From: Tethya wilhelma
Lineage: Eukaryota > Porifera > Demospongiae > Tethyida > Tethyidae
NCBI GenBank assembly: GCA_964030475.1
Contig: CAXIPT010000004.1
Coordinates: 3,087,455-3,151,454, forward strand
DNA: 64,000 bases
Direction: 5' to 3'
The notes beneath the pieces were generated by a model. That model had not been told where the DNA came from, did not search any database, and saw only the letters and a program-made list of their open reading frames with translations. A program made the translations under genes and the position numbers. Below are positions 1 to 12,188 of the stretch, one piece after another. The first letter of the stretch is position 1, and each line of letters opens with the position of its first letter.

Positions 1-1774
1 CCTATTTCTGGATCTCACAATAAATATAATTTTGTTGCTGCTTGGTTCAGTCTATAGTCAAGTCAAGTCATTCAATAAAGTACTAATTTGACAGGGTAGG
101 CAGATCGTTTCCTAGGAAACCGTACGCCCATCTTGAAAGACCTGGCTAGACAGTTGGACAGTGAACACGGGAATTAGGATACAAACTCATAGAAATGAAC
201 AGCTAGAAAGGCTCTAAATGATCAGCTGATCCATGCAAAATCAATTTTGACCTACTATAAGTTAAAAAGCTTTTAGCAAATAAGCATTGATACATGCTAG
301 CCATTCTGCTATTTTTATAAGACAGGTACACGGATAATTATACTTTCTGCTGGAGCCTGAATTAAGGTACTACGTATGTTCAGGAGACAATATTATATAT
401 CATGACCATCTATTCACTGACAGGCTATAGCTGCTACAATCAACTTCCCACTACTCACATGCAATAATACTATTATAAGCATTATGTAGGCCTAGCTATC
501 GTATCAAGTTATAGAATGAGATTGTACGCAAACTATGCACATGCGAACATAGCTACCAGAAAATGCCCAAACATTTACCCTGCCTGTACCTATGCACTTA
601 TGTGTTCACAAGTGCAAGTGTCTTCAATTACAAACCAATCAAAACGACATTGGATCGGTGGAGCTTCGTCAAAACAGCCCAAGAGTTTTGAAACGTGATA
701 AATTGGGCAGCCAATTCAATTCAGACCATCTTGAAATACGACACTGTACGTGCATATATAGGTAGTTAATAATATGATACAATCTTGAGCATGCAAGTGA
801 ATGTGTGACTGTGTGTGTGAAATATCTGGAAGAAATGTGAGATTTGACAAAGCATGCGAACATGAGTTGTCTTTTCCTAAGAAATGATGTGTGTACTAGC
901 TGTTGACAGCATCTAATCTCTAACTGTCCCAATTATCAAGGAAGACAGAAGTAATTCAATCTTAATTCTATACGACTTATTAATTTTTATAGGTTGTTTA
1001 TGTGTGCTTGCGTGAGGAGGAAGATAAGAAGGAGGGGGGGGGAAGGGAGGAAGGGAGAGTTAAATCAATTATGTACGTCTAATGTTGCAATACTGTAGTA
1101 AGTATTACAGTGAGTGACAGTGGAATGAGAAAAGTAATATTAGAAGGAGAACAATTTAGGCTTTTCTGTCAATAAGCAGACGCCAAGTTGTCTGGTCTTT
1201 GCATTGGTAGTGTTTCAATTTACCTCTCTGCTCTTCACAAGAAACTAATGAAGTACATCCATCTATTTAATTAAAATTACAAACGCATAAAACTGACCTT
1301 TGACCTCCCCTCCCCCCACCCCCTACACATACATAATCTCATCGATCACAAAGCTCTTCCTACACACTTAAAGACCAAAAGGAGACCTCCACTTTGTAAG
1401 AATACATCAAACTATTCCCATAATTGTTTGATTTCAAATTGATCAGATTAAAAAGTACAACCACACAGGCACCACAAATCTATAGTAAAGAAATCGCCAT
1501 AGAAACCATACATCACACACTCACAAAAAAACTCCACAAGTCAACGTACAGAGGGTTTTCATATGTGTGAAAGTTTGTGATACAAAAGTCGAGGTCTTTT
1601 GCAGTTCATTGACACTTGATCTATTGCTCACTCCAAAGTGGTAACCTGATACTAAGATGAAGAGAGAGTGGAATGACAATGACCTACTCTATAGGGAGAA
1701 CAGCGATGTAGCGAGGAATGAAAGATGAGAGGCTTGATGGATCGGTGCAGCCGGGCAGAAAACAAGCTGGGATG
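1..1774. other. Region without a recognised gene
   Basis: I see no exon here that I can support. The stretch is AT-rich with a G-rich run near 1035-1055 and a C-rich run near 1308-1322. The 3' exons of the GEN1-like gene on the minus strand should lie in this direction, but I could not find them, so they may be in the 1775-2359 gap or too diverged to see. Open frames here are short and lack splice or homology support. Confidence 0.5.
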
Positions 1775-2359
1775 NNNNNNNNNNNNNNNNNNNNNNNNNN
1801 NNNNNNNNNNNNNNNNNNNNNNNNNNNNNNNNNNNNNNNNNNNNNNNNNNNNNNNNNNNNNNNNNNNNNNNNNNNNNNNNNNNNNNNNNNNNNNNNNNNN
1901 NNNNNNNNNNNNNNNNNNNNNNNNNNNNNNNNNNNNNNNNNNNNNNNNNNNNNNNNNNNNNNNNNNNNNNNNNNNNNNNNNNNNNNNNNNNNNNNNNNNN
2001 NNNNNNNNNNNNNNNNNNNNNNNNNNNNNNNNNNNNNNNNNNNNNNNNNNNNNNNNNNNNNNNNNNNNNNNNNNNNNNNNNNNNNNNNNNNNNNNNNNNN
2101 NNNNNNNNNNNNNNNNNNNNNNNNNNNNNNNNNNNNNNNNNNNNNNNNNNNNNNNNNNNNNNNNNNNNNNNNNNNNNNNNNNNNNNNNNNNNNNNNNNNN
2201 NNNNNNNNNNNNNNNNNNNNNNNNNNNNNNNNNNNNNNNNNNNNNNNNNNNNNNNNNNNNNNNNNNNNNNNNNNNNNNNNNNNNNNNNNNNNNNNNNNNN
2301 NNNNNNNNNNNNNNNNNNNNNNNNNNNNNNNNNNNNNNNNNNNNNNNNNNNNNNNNNNN
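1775..2359. other. Assembly gap (585 N)
   Basis: A run of 585 N, directly followed by a (GA)n microsatellite at 2360-2434. The gap probably reflects failure to assemble that repeat. It may hide the missing 3' exons of the neighbouring GEN1-like gene. Confidence 0.99.
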
Positions 2360-2426
<67 letters not shown>

Positions 2427-2434
2427 GAGAGAGA
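2360..2434. repeat. (GA)n microsatellite
   Basis: About 75 bases of near-perfect GA dinucleotide repeat with one GG interruption, abutting the gap. It creates spurious long Arg-Glu or Leu-Ser reading frames. Confidence 0.97.
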
Positions 2435-2481
2435 TACAATGATAAGGATGGAATGGAAATTTCTCTAAATTATGCTACTGT

Positions 2482-2673
2482 GTAGCTAGAAATTTTCAAA
2501 AAGTATAAATTTCACTGTTTTGATGAATTGCCAGTGATCCGTGAAAATTTTACTTATTTGGCATCATAAATCAATAAATGGGGTGGGGCTGCTTGATCCT
2601 CGAAAATAAAATCACAAAAAGTTTTTCAATTGCCTTTCCACGAAAATATTACTCTTCGAAAATTTCTAGCTAC
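2482..2673. mobile_element. MITE, GTAGCTAGAAATTTTC family
   Basis: Left end GTAGCTAGAAATTTTC and right end GAAAATTTCTAGCTAC form terminal inverted repeats about 190 bases apart. The interior is AT-rich with no coding capacity. The same terminal sequence occurs in the nested element at 12771-12980, so this is a dispersed family and not a chance palindrome. Superfamily is not determined. Confidence 0.7.
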
Positions 2674-2710
2674 AACTTCACAGCAGTTAACAACTCTTCC
2701 ATAAACCTAC

Positions 2711-4863
2711 CACACTGGTCTGACAGTGAGGGTACTTCCAGTGCCACAACCATCACCAGTCTCTCTAGCAATTGTCTCTCTCATGGTCCACTGAGTGACA
2801 AGACTGAGTGTCTTCTCCCTGGTGTAGGTCCAACTCCATTCCAGATGGAGGGAACAAAAGGATTGAGCCCTCTAGAGATGAGTGAGTGTGTATATCATAC
2901 CACAGAAATGTACTCTTAGGCTGCACGAGTCTATCATCTTAGGGTAATAATATGATGCGAGAAGAAATGGGAAATAGAGGTATATAGCTCAGCAATGTAT
3001 CATTGTATGGCTATAGTGTGTGGTTGAACAATTCAACTTATTTCTGGGTCGGCATGACAATGATAGCGAGAGGTGTACATATGTACCTTCAGATCAGGAC
3101 GTTTCCACATCAACTGTTTCTTGGTGGGTAGTGGATCACGAGGGGTGAGAGACTCTGAAATGATAGCTTCATTTGGAAACCCAGACACAGTTGCAGCTTT
3201 CCTACAACAAAACCAAGGTTGCAATACAGTAGTTATGATATAACAGTTGGTTTCAATTCTATTTCAAAGGTTACCTCATCATTATAATAGCAATGGCCTT
3301 ATTAATTTTGGCAAATTCTTCCATCATTGAACTACTCAAACGCATTGGCTATGAAGTTGAGAATACATTATAGTGTATAGCAGGTAAAATTGGCAAATTG
3401 GCAAATTATTCTGCAAATCGCCAAAAAGTTCACACACATAATTATAAACAATGCAGCATGCCAAAATTAATTCGCCAAATTTAAAATCTCCAATCATGCT
3501 AAAATGTGAATTCACCAAATTTTTAGTCCGCCGAATTTACTCGCTATACAGTAGTACTCAATAGAAAAGTACTGGTTTAGGTCAAGTGGTGTCAAAATAT
3601 AAGAGTTTTCATTTTTACTGACCTTTGAACCTGTTTCTCGATTGCCGAGCTCCCTTCACTCTTACCCCTACTCCATCCTCTCAGGACATCAAGCATATCA
3701 CATGACCGATCACATGATCGACAGGTTCGTATCAATTTCATAGCACTCTCTTTGCCCACCCTAGGGACGCCCTGAGGGCAATAGTCACAGCCAAGAAGGA
3801 GGGCCAGCACAACCAGATCGGATCTTGAGAGACCTAGGAATACATGCAGGTATAGCTACCAGTTGGTAAAGAGCATCAGTTGAAAAGATTCAAGATATGA
3901 CAGAGTGTGATTATGGATAGGTTTGAGATATGATGTACATGTACATACACCAATGAATGTGGAAGCATTAATTTTACCAAGTTGTGATCGAATGTCTTCA
4001 GCTCTATAACAGTCTACTTGTGGGCTCTATTAGCGGATGTGTGTATAAGTAGAGAAAAAGCATTGTACTGAAGTAAAGTATACTTGGACCTATAGTGGCA
4101 GGCAACAACCAATTCCATACTACCATGGAAACTCAAGCATGAAACACTGATAACAAAATATTCTCTATATATACCTTTTCATTGGTAGAGAGATCTCTAT
4201 AGACTGTGGTAGCACCGTAGAGAAACATGTCAGAGTCCTGGGTTATGACACCATCAGCAATCTATTAGGAAATGCAAACATGGGAATATAACAGGAGTAA
4301 AAGTGATGCATGCAAACACATAAATTCTTGCTTATGGAAATTGGGAGGAAAAAAGGCAGAATAAAGCCAATTGACTATTTGCTGTAAACACACAGACAAC
4401 ATACCCCTTTTGAGCAGAGAAGTCCACATAGAGCGTCAGCCTCTCCTACTGCCTGGAGATGAGGTACTCCAAGTACATCCAGCAGCTGACAACACTGAAA
4501 GAAGGAGAGAGAGAGAGAGAGAGAGAGAGAAAGATGAGATGAGATGAGACAGAAATATTTTAGCTGTTATAAGCCTCACAAATCCAATTTAATGGGAGCT
4601 ATAATACTGCTCTATGAGAGTATGCCATTAGTATTCTCATACTTCTTGAATCTTCATGTCCAATTGCCTTCGATGTCCAGTTGTCTTCTTATCTGTTCCA
4701 TTTCTCGCCATTTCTCTTCTGGTCATGGTTAACAACTTTAACTGAATGGCCTCTCCATCCACAACCACAATCAGAGAGGCACCATAACCATAGAGACGAC
4801 AAATCCGGAAAAAAAGGTTTCGCAAATGAGCCTTTGCAACCGATGATGATAATGCCTGAAATG

Positions 4864-4897
<34 letters not shown>

Positions 4898-5161
4898 CGA
4901 TTTAATTCCGCAAAGTGCATTGTTTATACATGAATACAACTATTTGGCGACTTTTAGTTTGGTGAATTAAAGAATAATTCGCCAATTTGACAAATTTATC
5001 TGCTATAGTATACGGTAGTATGCATAAGCCATTACCTTTGCAGACTCAGCCTCACACACCCAGGCACTCAAATCAACAGCCAAAGTCTTCCCATTCAACT
5101 CACTGAGATGACACTGGTGCTTGATAGGGTTGAGAATAACCCAGAGATCTTTAACCCCCAT
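2711..5161 (-). CDS. GEN1: GEN1-like Holliday junction resolvase / Rad2-XPG family nuclease (3' partial)
   Basis: Exons read from the sequence: 5161-5036, 4855-4643, 4494-4405, 4261-4175, about 4016-3978, 3833-3623, 3201-3087 and 2871-2711. Exons 1-4 join in phase 0. The N-terminus starts MGVKDLW and holds the XPG N-domain motif AVDLSAW (Asp30). The I-domain acidic residues lie in GEADAL (Glu131, Asp133) and TQDSDMF (Asp152, Asp154), followed by LLGCDY and the helix-hairpin-helix-like GVPRVGKESAMKLI. Later exons carry RPDLK and LEWSW segments that align in order with metazoan GEN1 before its chromodomain. In the known family this enzyme cuts Holliday junctions symmetrically. The join between exons 4 and 5 is unresolved: exon 4 ends in phase 0 but exon 5 (reading VDCYRAEDIRSQL) needs phase 1, so a microexon is probably missed. 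No C-terminal exons were found beyond 2711. The start codon is 600 bases from that of the divergent K0 gene. Confidence 0.88.
3371..3553. mobile_element. MITE in a GEN1 intron
   Basis: The ends TAGTGTATAGCAGGTAAA and, on the opposite strand, TACTGTATAGCGAGTAAA form imperfect terminal inverted repeats. The interior repeats short GCCAAAT/GGCAAAT-like words. It lies in the intron between exons 3833-3623 and 3201-3087. A related right end (AATTTATCTGCTATAGTATA) occurs at about 4995-5015 in the first GEN1 intron. Confidence 0.6.
4890..5018. mobile_element. Probable degraded MITE in GEN1 intron 1
   Basis: A block rich in GGCGA/TTCGCC words ends in AATTTATCTGCTATAGTATA, similar to the right end of the element at 3371-3553. 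The left end abuts a (TG)n microsatellite and is unclear. Confidence 0.4.
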
Positions 5162-5262
5162 GACACAAGGTAGGATAGAAATGAATTAGAATGACACTGC
5201 TCTCATAGTAGAATCTGTAGAGAAAGGATGATGGTAGAGAGAATAGAATTATCTAGAGAGTT

Positions 5263-5308
<46 letters not shown>

Positions 5309-5761
5309 ACAGAGTTCAGTAAATCAAAATTATTTGATTAACAGTATCATAGATAATATTATACCAGCAGATGATAACAGGAGGCCCAACTTGAAGATCA
5401 CTAAGAACAGGTATGAGGTCGTCAGCAAAACTTATGACCGAATTTATTATTAAACTGCGTGCCGCGTTGCGTTTTGCGCGCGCGCCCATGCGCGCACGTA
5501 CGTGGCTGCTTCAGCCCCACCCCCTCAAGAAAGCGGCTTCGCCCAGCGCCTGGCGACATGTCGGGGGATTTTCTACATCAACTGAATTTAGTTAATTGCA
5601 TAAAAAAAGGGATTGTTTGTCTTTCCTTTTCTTTAAGGTATTTTTTGTTGTTGTGTTGTTTCATTTTAATAATCATAGAATTAAGTCTAGATCAGTACTA
5701 TTAGATTATATTTCAGCCTCATTATCTAGACATATATAGATTGTTTAATACTTTACCAATT
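5162..5761. promoter_or_regulatory. Bidirectional intergenic region between GEN1 and K0
   Basis: The 600 bases between the start codons of the minus-strand GEN1-like gene and the plus-strand K0 gene should hold both promoters. A sharply CpG-rich pocket at about 5456-5510 includes alternating GC around the word CATGCGCGCACGTACG in an otherwise AT-rich setting. A (GA)n tract lies at about 5268-5305. A possible 3' splice site (TATATTTCAG, ending at 5715) precedes the K0 start, so a non-coding first exon is possible. The promoter role is inferred from layout. Confidence 0.55.
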
Positions 5762-8700
5762 ATGGCGACTAAATTGGCAGCTTTCAGATTCTTTCAAAGA
5801 AAACAAAAGCTTGAGCTCTATGAACCATCTCCACGGTTTGGACACTTTACAGGAGTACTGGGTGAGAACATTTGCGTATTCAGTGGGCGTACTTTGAACT
5901 ATACAGAAGAGAAAGACAAGACAAGTAGTGTCGTAGAAGTCTTTAATTGCTTGGAAGAAACGTGGACACAAATAACCACAAAAGGAGAGTTCCCCCCCGC
6001 AGCGTATCTAGGTGCATGTTGTACTACAGGAAAGGACTTGTATACCTTTGGAGGAGCTGATGGAGACTTGCAATTGTGGTATGGTGACCTCTATCGTTTA
6101 AGACCAACACAGGACTGTACAGTCTGTACATGGACTAAACTCAGTACATCACTAGCCAGGAAGCAGGGACCTGCAATTATAATATTCAACTCAAAGATTC
6201 TAATTTTTGCTGGTCATGGTCCACCTCCCAAAGACATCCAATCAGGAGCTGAATTTATTAGAGATACACACTTCACTGGTGGTACTGGTTGGACCAATGA
6301 GCTGCACCTTTTTGACCTTGATGCTGGTAATTATAAGCCATAGTTGTATTGTTAAAGTTCTTTTCTTGATTACACATGGTCACTATGTGTGCGTGTGTGT
6401 GTGTGTGTGTTTGTAGTAAGTTGCTAAGCAACAGTACAAGTTTATATGCATTTTTAAGTTTTTTGTATTACTAGTAGGAATAGAACTATCCGAGTGCCCC
6501 CCACTTAAGGGTCATGTTACTATAGTGTGTGTGTGTGTGTGGTGTTTGTGTGTGTTTGTGTGTGTTTGACTGTGTGCCTTTTAATTTCTTTCCCTCTAGG
6601 TATCTTGTCATCTCCTCAAGTGACTGGCTCCAAACCTCCTCCCTGTGCGCACTTCACATTCACCAGTATTAGTGCTAACAGGGCAGTTTTGTTTGGAGGA
6701 CGTCAACCTGGACATGGCCGTGTTGATGATGTGTATCTATTCAATATTGACACAATGGTAGGTTTCCATTAGTAGATAATTATAATACCACAATGTGTGA
6801 CTTGTTTTGTATACCATATCTATGCATTGCTAATAATATTGTTTCACTTTGAATTAAATTATACTTGTTGACCAACCCGGTATGCAGATTGAATAATAAT
6901 AATAATAAATGTTAATTTTGCTTTCCCCCCCCCTGCTTTTTATTCCACTTTAGTTAATTCATTTTTGCATTAATTTACCACAGTGACAATTGTGGCTATA
7001 ATAAAGGGCTGACAAAATAGCCTATAAGTATAAGTATGACTTTACTAAAAATTGTGCATACACCATTCCTGCAAATCATGTAGCATTGGACCAAAGTCAA
7101 TAAAACAATAGGAGAGCCATGGCCAGAGGTGAGATCTTCACATGCTGCCTGTTGTCTAGACCATGGTGGGGAGCAGCCCCAACTCCTGATAACTGGTGGA
7201 CTGAGAAGTGATCTTAGTGTGCTATCCGATGCTTGGATGCTGGATGTGTCAACCATGAAGTGGAAGAAAGTATATATAAGCTAGTTTCAAATTGATGATT
7301 AATGTGCATGGGATTGTGTGTACAAGAATAAAATTCAATAATAATCATTATTACAGCTTACACTACCTGATGGTGTGATGCAGCCAAGATGTGGACATTC
7401 AATCTCTGCCATCACTCTTGCACCAGGACTGATTGAGGTCATCATGTTTGGAGGATGTCCAGAATGGCCAAAGAATGCTAAGACTCATGATGACTTGCCT
7501 AAAATTGCAGAGACAACCATCCTTAGGTTTGGTGAGTAAATTATCATACTATATAGTGATAGCTGGAGTTACATGTGATTTTTAATACTCTCTGCTGTAG
7601 AGTCCAGGGAGTCACCCTCTACTAATGGTGGTCCATCCACTAGGGAGTGGGTCCTGGTGGATGTGGCCAACAATAGCCAGAGAGGAACCACTGAGAGGCT
7701 TAGAGAGAAGTACTTGCTGATGGCCTCCAAAGCCAAGGTAATTAATGCATTGACTTGATAGTTGTGGTTGACCACACATCAATTGAGGTTACAACCAAAG
7801 TGAGAGTGTGTAAACAAATTATTGCATAATAACATTCATGTGCATGTTTTTCACCTGAACAAGCATACAAGGTACTGAGTATACAAACGTTATTTGTGAT
7901 GACATCCAGCATGCCAACCTCGGAGAATATATATTCTTTATGACAGTCACTCTTACACTACAACTGTGTGGTGTGCAGTGAGTGGTCTAAACTTAATTGT
8001 TTTGATGTTTGTTTTCTTTTGTTCCTCAGGAAATGATCAAGAGACAAGAGTCACACACACTATGCTCTATCCTCCAACAGAGAATGGAAGATACTGAGAG
8101 ACAAGTCCAGACTGAGAAACAACGAGCTGAATTGACAATTCAAGAGGTCCGATACTCTTTTCACAACTGCATGTGAAAGTAAAGTTAATATAGGATTTAC
8201 TATGCTAATTTGAATCTTAGCAAGCCACACGTGACAGAGTAGCTATCTATAGAAATACCACAAGGAATGCTTGAACAACAAACTACATAATAATAATTAT
8301 CATTGCTTGATTGACTGAATGAATAGATCTAGAATATTATTTTATAATATAATTTTTTTATAGGTCACTCAAAGAGCTGACATAGCTGAACAAAGATTAG
8401 GAGAATCTGAAGAAAGATTAAGAGAAACAGCTCAACTCTTGGAAGAGGCCAACCAGAGAGCTGCAACTGCTGAAACTGAAGCCCATGACTTTGAGAGAAG
8501 AGCCATGGATGAGCTAGCCAGAAGCAGGGAAGGGGAGCATTGGGTCATTGAGAGAGATGAGATTGTTTTCTCTGAGAGAGAGCTGGGCCGAGGAGGATGG
8601 GGAGTGGTGAAGGTCGCCAAGTTTAGAGGAATCGACGTTGCAGCAAAGCAGTTATTTCAAGAAATCTCCCAATTTTATCGCCTTCTGTTCATTCGTGAGA

Positions 8701-8963
8701 TGAACATGGGTGCTCGTATTCGCCATCCTAATCTGGTTCAGTTCATAGGGGCCACCCTAGATAATGAGCCAATCATTCTCACCGAGCTGATGTCCACTAG
8801 TCTCCGAGCTGTGTTGGAGCAGGGTCCAATTGCCCATGCTCAGATCATCTCTATCGGTCTAGACGTGGCCAGAGCTCTCAACTACCTCCATCTGATGCAA
8901 CCAGACCCCATAATCCACCGAGACATCAGCACTGCCAATGTTCTTCTCAATCCCTTGCCTGAC
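5762..8963 (+). CDS. K0: kelch repeat - coiled coil - TKL-type protein kinase (3' truncated by gap)
   Basis: Seven exons with matching phases: 5762-6326, 6600-6757, 7084-7269, 7357-7531, 7601-7737, 8030-8146 and 8364-8963, giving 646 codons before the gap. The ATG at 5762 (MATKLAAF) is chosen because the frame upstream has no ATG. Residues about 20-350 form a kelch propeller with blades such as FGGADGD, LFGGRQPGH, ITGGLRS and MFGGCPE. Residues about 385-490 are Glu/Gln/Arg-rich coiled coil. The kinase domain follows with P-loop GRGGWGVV, catalytic lysine in VAAKQL and HRDISTANVLL. The protein stops at a single N (8964) before the DFG motif, so the kinase is incomplete. Serine/threonine activity is expected from TKL-group resemblance. 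The domain order is the reverse of the intronless K1/K2 genes nearby. Exon 6 uses a weak donor (GAG|GTCCGA). Confidence 0.85.
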
Positions 8964-8964
8964 N
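8964..8964. other. Single-N scaffold gap
   Basis: Coding sequence of K0 stops here in mid-domain, and the following bases are the reverse complement of the start of a K1/K2-type gene. The single N therefore marks a join of unrelated contig ends of unknown spacing. Confidence 0.9.
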
Positions 8965-8989
8965 CACCTCCAACTAGTCTTGAAGCCAT
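8965..8989 (-). pseudogene. K3: 5' fragment of an intronless kinase/kelch gene
   Basis: Read on the minus strand from 8989, the sequence gives MASRLVGG, identical to the first residues of K2 (start 27197), then ends at the gap. The upstream sequence, AACACTAACAATGGC, also matches K1 and K2. This is the first eight codons of a third copy whose body is not in the assembly. Whether the full gene is intact cannot be told. Confidence 0.8.
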
Positions 8990-10675
8990 TGTTAGTGTTC
9001 AATTATAATTGTTGAGAAATTAGAGGTCTGGAGTTTAGTGTTGGCAAAAATGACTCAAAACAGTATTTATACGTTGAAGTCTATAGCCTAGCCTGCGGGT
9101 ATACAATTAAGTGTTAATAATCATCATTATTGCTAAGATTTTTTGGATGACTAATAATTATTATTTTATTACATTATACCATTATTTTATTATTACCACT
9201 TATTAATAAGTTTTTCTGTCAAGCCAGATGACTTATACCTTTAAGTTATTGTTTCAAATATAAAAAAACACTAAAATTTTGTGATTTTGAAAGAAAGGAT
9301 TTATATCTGTAAGTAGCTACATTTTAATATTAAAATTTTTAAGGATTCGCTGCCCTGGTCCAATTTTGTAGTATCCAATCAATAAACAACGTACGGTCAT
9401 AAGAACTCAAAGTTCATCATAAAAGATCTGCAGGAGGAAGTAAATCTCAGTTCGATCCATTGAATAATCCACTTATTACTAGATGCCATGCAACAGATAT
9501 TTGTCAGATGATCGAGCATGCACAATGAGTCTGAAAATGATTCTGAAATTTCATGTTCTAATAATGAATGTTTTTCATCCTGTTAATTTAGTGATTTACA
9601 ACCTAATTGCTAAAATTGGTAACATTATATACTTTTAATATTAATTTTGTGACAATAAGGTACATAAATCATGAGGTATAGACATTCAAGGTATGAATAT
9701 GGTTAGCCTTATTCCCTATATAGGTTCTCTCATTTATGTCTATACCTACCAATTGACTGATACCTACTCCATTCACATGATATTATATTTTATTTCTGAC
9801 CAGGCTTGTATACCTTAATTTCTTTAGTGAGTGAAAGGTCATTATGGGAGAACTGTAAATGAACGAAGCTATAATGTGGCTTCTAAATTTTGAGTGTTTT
9901 AATTTTCACGCACAGTGACGTGTACGAAAATTTGCCTGCCGATGTGAATATTATAGTCTGGTTTTAATCTCTGAAGTTCTTCTTATGCAATCACCGAAAC
10001 CTTTTATTTGTGCTAGAGAAATTTGACATTTTGCCAAATAAAAGTGACTCAATAGCCTCCAAACAAACGCCAGTTTAAGGTCATGCAGGACTTGAGTCCC
10101 AGCCTCCCAGGCTCTTCGGAGGTTGTCCCTATATCTTGGAGGTTCACCAATTCATGCAAAAATTATCTGGATATTATTGCTGAGGATCAAATGCCAGGTC
10201 AGATGGGATACAGATATGTTGGAATGGAAGAATATCAACTTTGAGTTAAAATAATAATGATTAATTTTTGGTAAGCAAAGAATTCTGGTGATATAGACCC
10301 TATAAAATGGTCCCCTTGCAAAGAGATGGGGAAAGCAATGCCACAATAAGTAATTTGGAATTTCTGAGACTGTATAGACTTGAACTTACTTCGAAAACTT
10401 GTCCTTTCAAGTTTGTGAGTACGTATGTAGGTCAACAACTGCATGACAACCGACGAGGCAGTCAACAACTCAAACTCCACCTCTGTCATACTGCGCATGC
10501 GTACACGTCCTTCCACTAAAGCGATGCATAATCTTTGAAATCTGAATAGTGTGATCGAAGCAAGGAGGTCTATGAGAAGAGGTTCACTCGTCACTTGTCT
10601 CTTAGGATCAGTGGAGCCAGCGACTATAGACTAGCTCCAGAGTCCTTCACCTCAATAAGGAAAGAGGTCACTCAG
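8990..10675. repeat. Inverted copy of the K1 upstream region
   Basis: From the K3 start outward, this stretch is a diverged reverse complement of about 18598-20560, the region upstream of K1. Matching landmarks include the CTCCAAGATATAGG / CCTATATCTTGGAGG block (about 10130 versus 19340), the TGCGCATGCG promoter word (10491 versus 18811) and the exon module at 10566-10675 versus 18598-18700. No independent gene is seen inside it. Confidence 0.8.
10566..10675 (+). pseudogene. DENN-side 5' exon module, inverted copy
   Basis: Encodes RFTRHLSLRISGAS and ends with donor CAG|GTCAGAGG. It is paralogous to minus-strand modules at 24958-24811 and about 18700-18598. In all copies it lies divergently upstream of a K-type kinase gene. 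The function of the encoded segment is unknown; the Arg/Ser-rich LSRRIS core suggests a regulatory, possibly phosphorylated, segment. It is probably an exon of the DENND2-like gene but no complete transcript can be built. Confidence 0.5.
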
Positions 10676-10689
10676 GTCAGAGGTGTGTC

Positions 10690-10692
<3 letters not shown>

Positions 10693-10757
<65 letters not shown>

Positions 10758-10848
10758 TGTGCATGTTTTGACTAGTGATGNACACACACACACACACTCA
10801 CACACACACACACGCACACACACACACACGCACACTCACACACTCACT
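10693..10848. repeat. (GT)n / N / (CA)n microsatellite junction
   Basis: A (GT)n tract (about 10693-10752) is followed by unique bases, a single N at 10781, then (CA)n to about 10848. The change of repeat strand across the N is what is expected if one flanking contig is inverted. Confidence 0.9.
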
Positions 10849-11407
10849 CTGAGCTGTGGTCTTAGCTTTGTTTGGATTCTCTCTCTGTTCTATGAACTCC
10901 TCCAACATTTGTGTTCTGTGAAAAGCTTCCAAAGACCTTCTTGTTGACTTAATTAGACGAAAACTTCTTGATGAACTCTGACCTCTGGAACTCTTTCTCT
11001 CCAGTTGATGGGTTCACTGTTTTCATGTGAGCCTTGTAGTCACCTGACATCATGTGATCATGGTGGGTGTGGTCAATGTGTAAGGAATAAAAACAGTCAT
11101 GGGATATCTTAGTTTATGAAGCGTGTAACAATTAAAGGAACTGTGTCACTATATATAAGCACTGTTTTGTGACTAAAAATAAAATGTGTGATGTTTTATG
11201 ACATTCTATGACCTTTTGTGATGCTGTTTGTTTCATTTCTGGTGCGATCTGGGTACCATGTCCAGATACTAGCTCGATGTGCGTACGTGTATTGCGTGTA
11301 AAAAATGTCATAAAACATCGTACATTTTATTTTTGGTAAGAAAATAGTGACACAGTTCCTTTTAAGCTAGGATTTTGCAATTTTTAAATCTGCTCTACTC
11401 CTCAAGC

Positions 11408-11482
11408 TAGCTATAGAATTCAAACCCTAGTTCTTTCAATGATCTTACCAGTGTTACCACTGAGCTACACTAGAGCTGATAG
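11408..11482 (-). repeat. tRNA-like sequence, probable tRNA-derived SINE head
   Basis: On the minus strand a box A-like GTAGCTCAGTGGTAAC is followed after about 30 bases by a box B-like GGGTTTGAATTC, the spacing of an internal RNA polymerase III promoter. The acceptor stem pairs poorly, so I call a SINE or tRNA relic, not a functional tRNA. Confidence 0.5.
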
Positions 11483-12188
11483 CTACATCATGATATAACC
11501 AGCTATGAAGCTACTACATGGTAAAGGGTCACCACTCAGACTTGTAATGCCAGTACAGTACCTGCCACTCAAAGGGATAGAGCAGTGCCATGAGGGCGTG
11601 TGCACATCCTGACAGCAAGCTGAGAGAGTGAGCACAAAAAATTATCCTTCTCTCCTTGAGCAGAGATGAGAACAACTTAATGACTTTTTGCTGGTTGAGA
11701 AGAGTAAGGAGAAAATAATGTGTCTTCAGACTTGAATCAAGTGATCTATCAAACTGAAGGGTCTCCAGTCTTGTGCCATTAGCCTGTGTGTGTGTGTGTA
11801 AATAATATTATTATATGTAGTTTAAACAGCGAAACCTAGCATACCATAGCTTATAGGTGAATCAATTCATCCCACTGAATGTATATGTGCATGTCGATCT
11901 TAAGAATTGCGAACATGATTAATCAATTATTGATTTGACTTGCAGAGAATGCTTTGACTTCAATTAACTCTGTGTCCCTACAATGTGTGTGTGAACACAG
12001 CCATAAAAGACACTGCTCTTCAAGGATTCTTTCAAGAATCTATAGGGAAAAGAAAAATGAAATTATTATCATGATGTCTTATTATTAGAGGGTCATACAT
12101 TTTCATAGAGGGAGAAACATCCCAGTGGACTGACAATGCAGTAACACTCTGGTAGGCGGGACTTGGAACCATCAGGCTAAATGGAGAA

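Noticed and set aside
1684..2485. Long open frames on both strands across the N gap
   Set aside because: They consist of N-derived X residues and a (GA)n repeat; no real coding evidence.
11408..11482. Functional tRNA gene
   Set aside because: Box A and box B are present but acceptor and anticodon stems do not pair well; kept only as a SINE-like relic.
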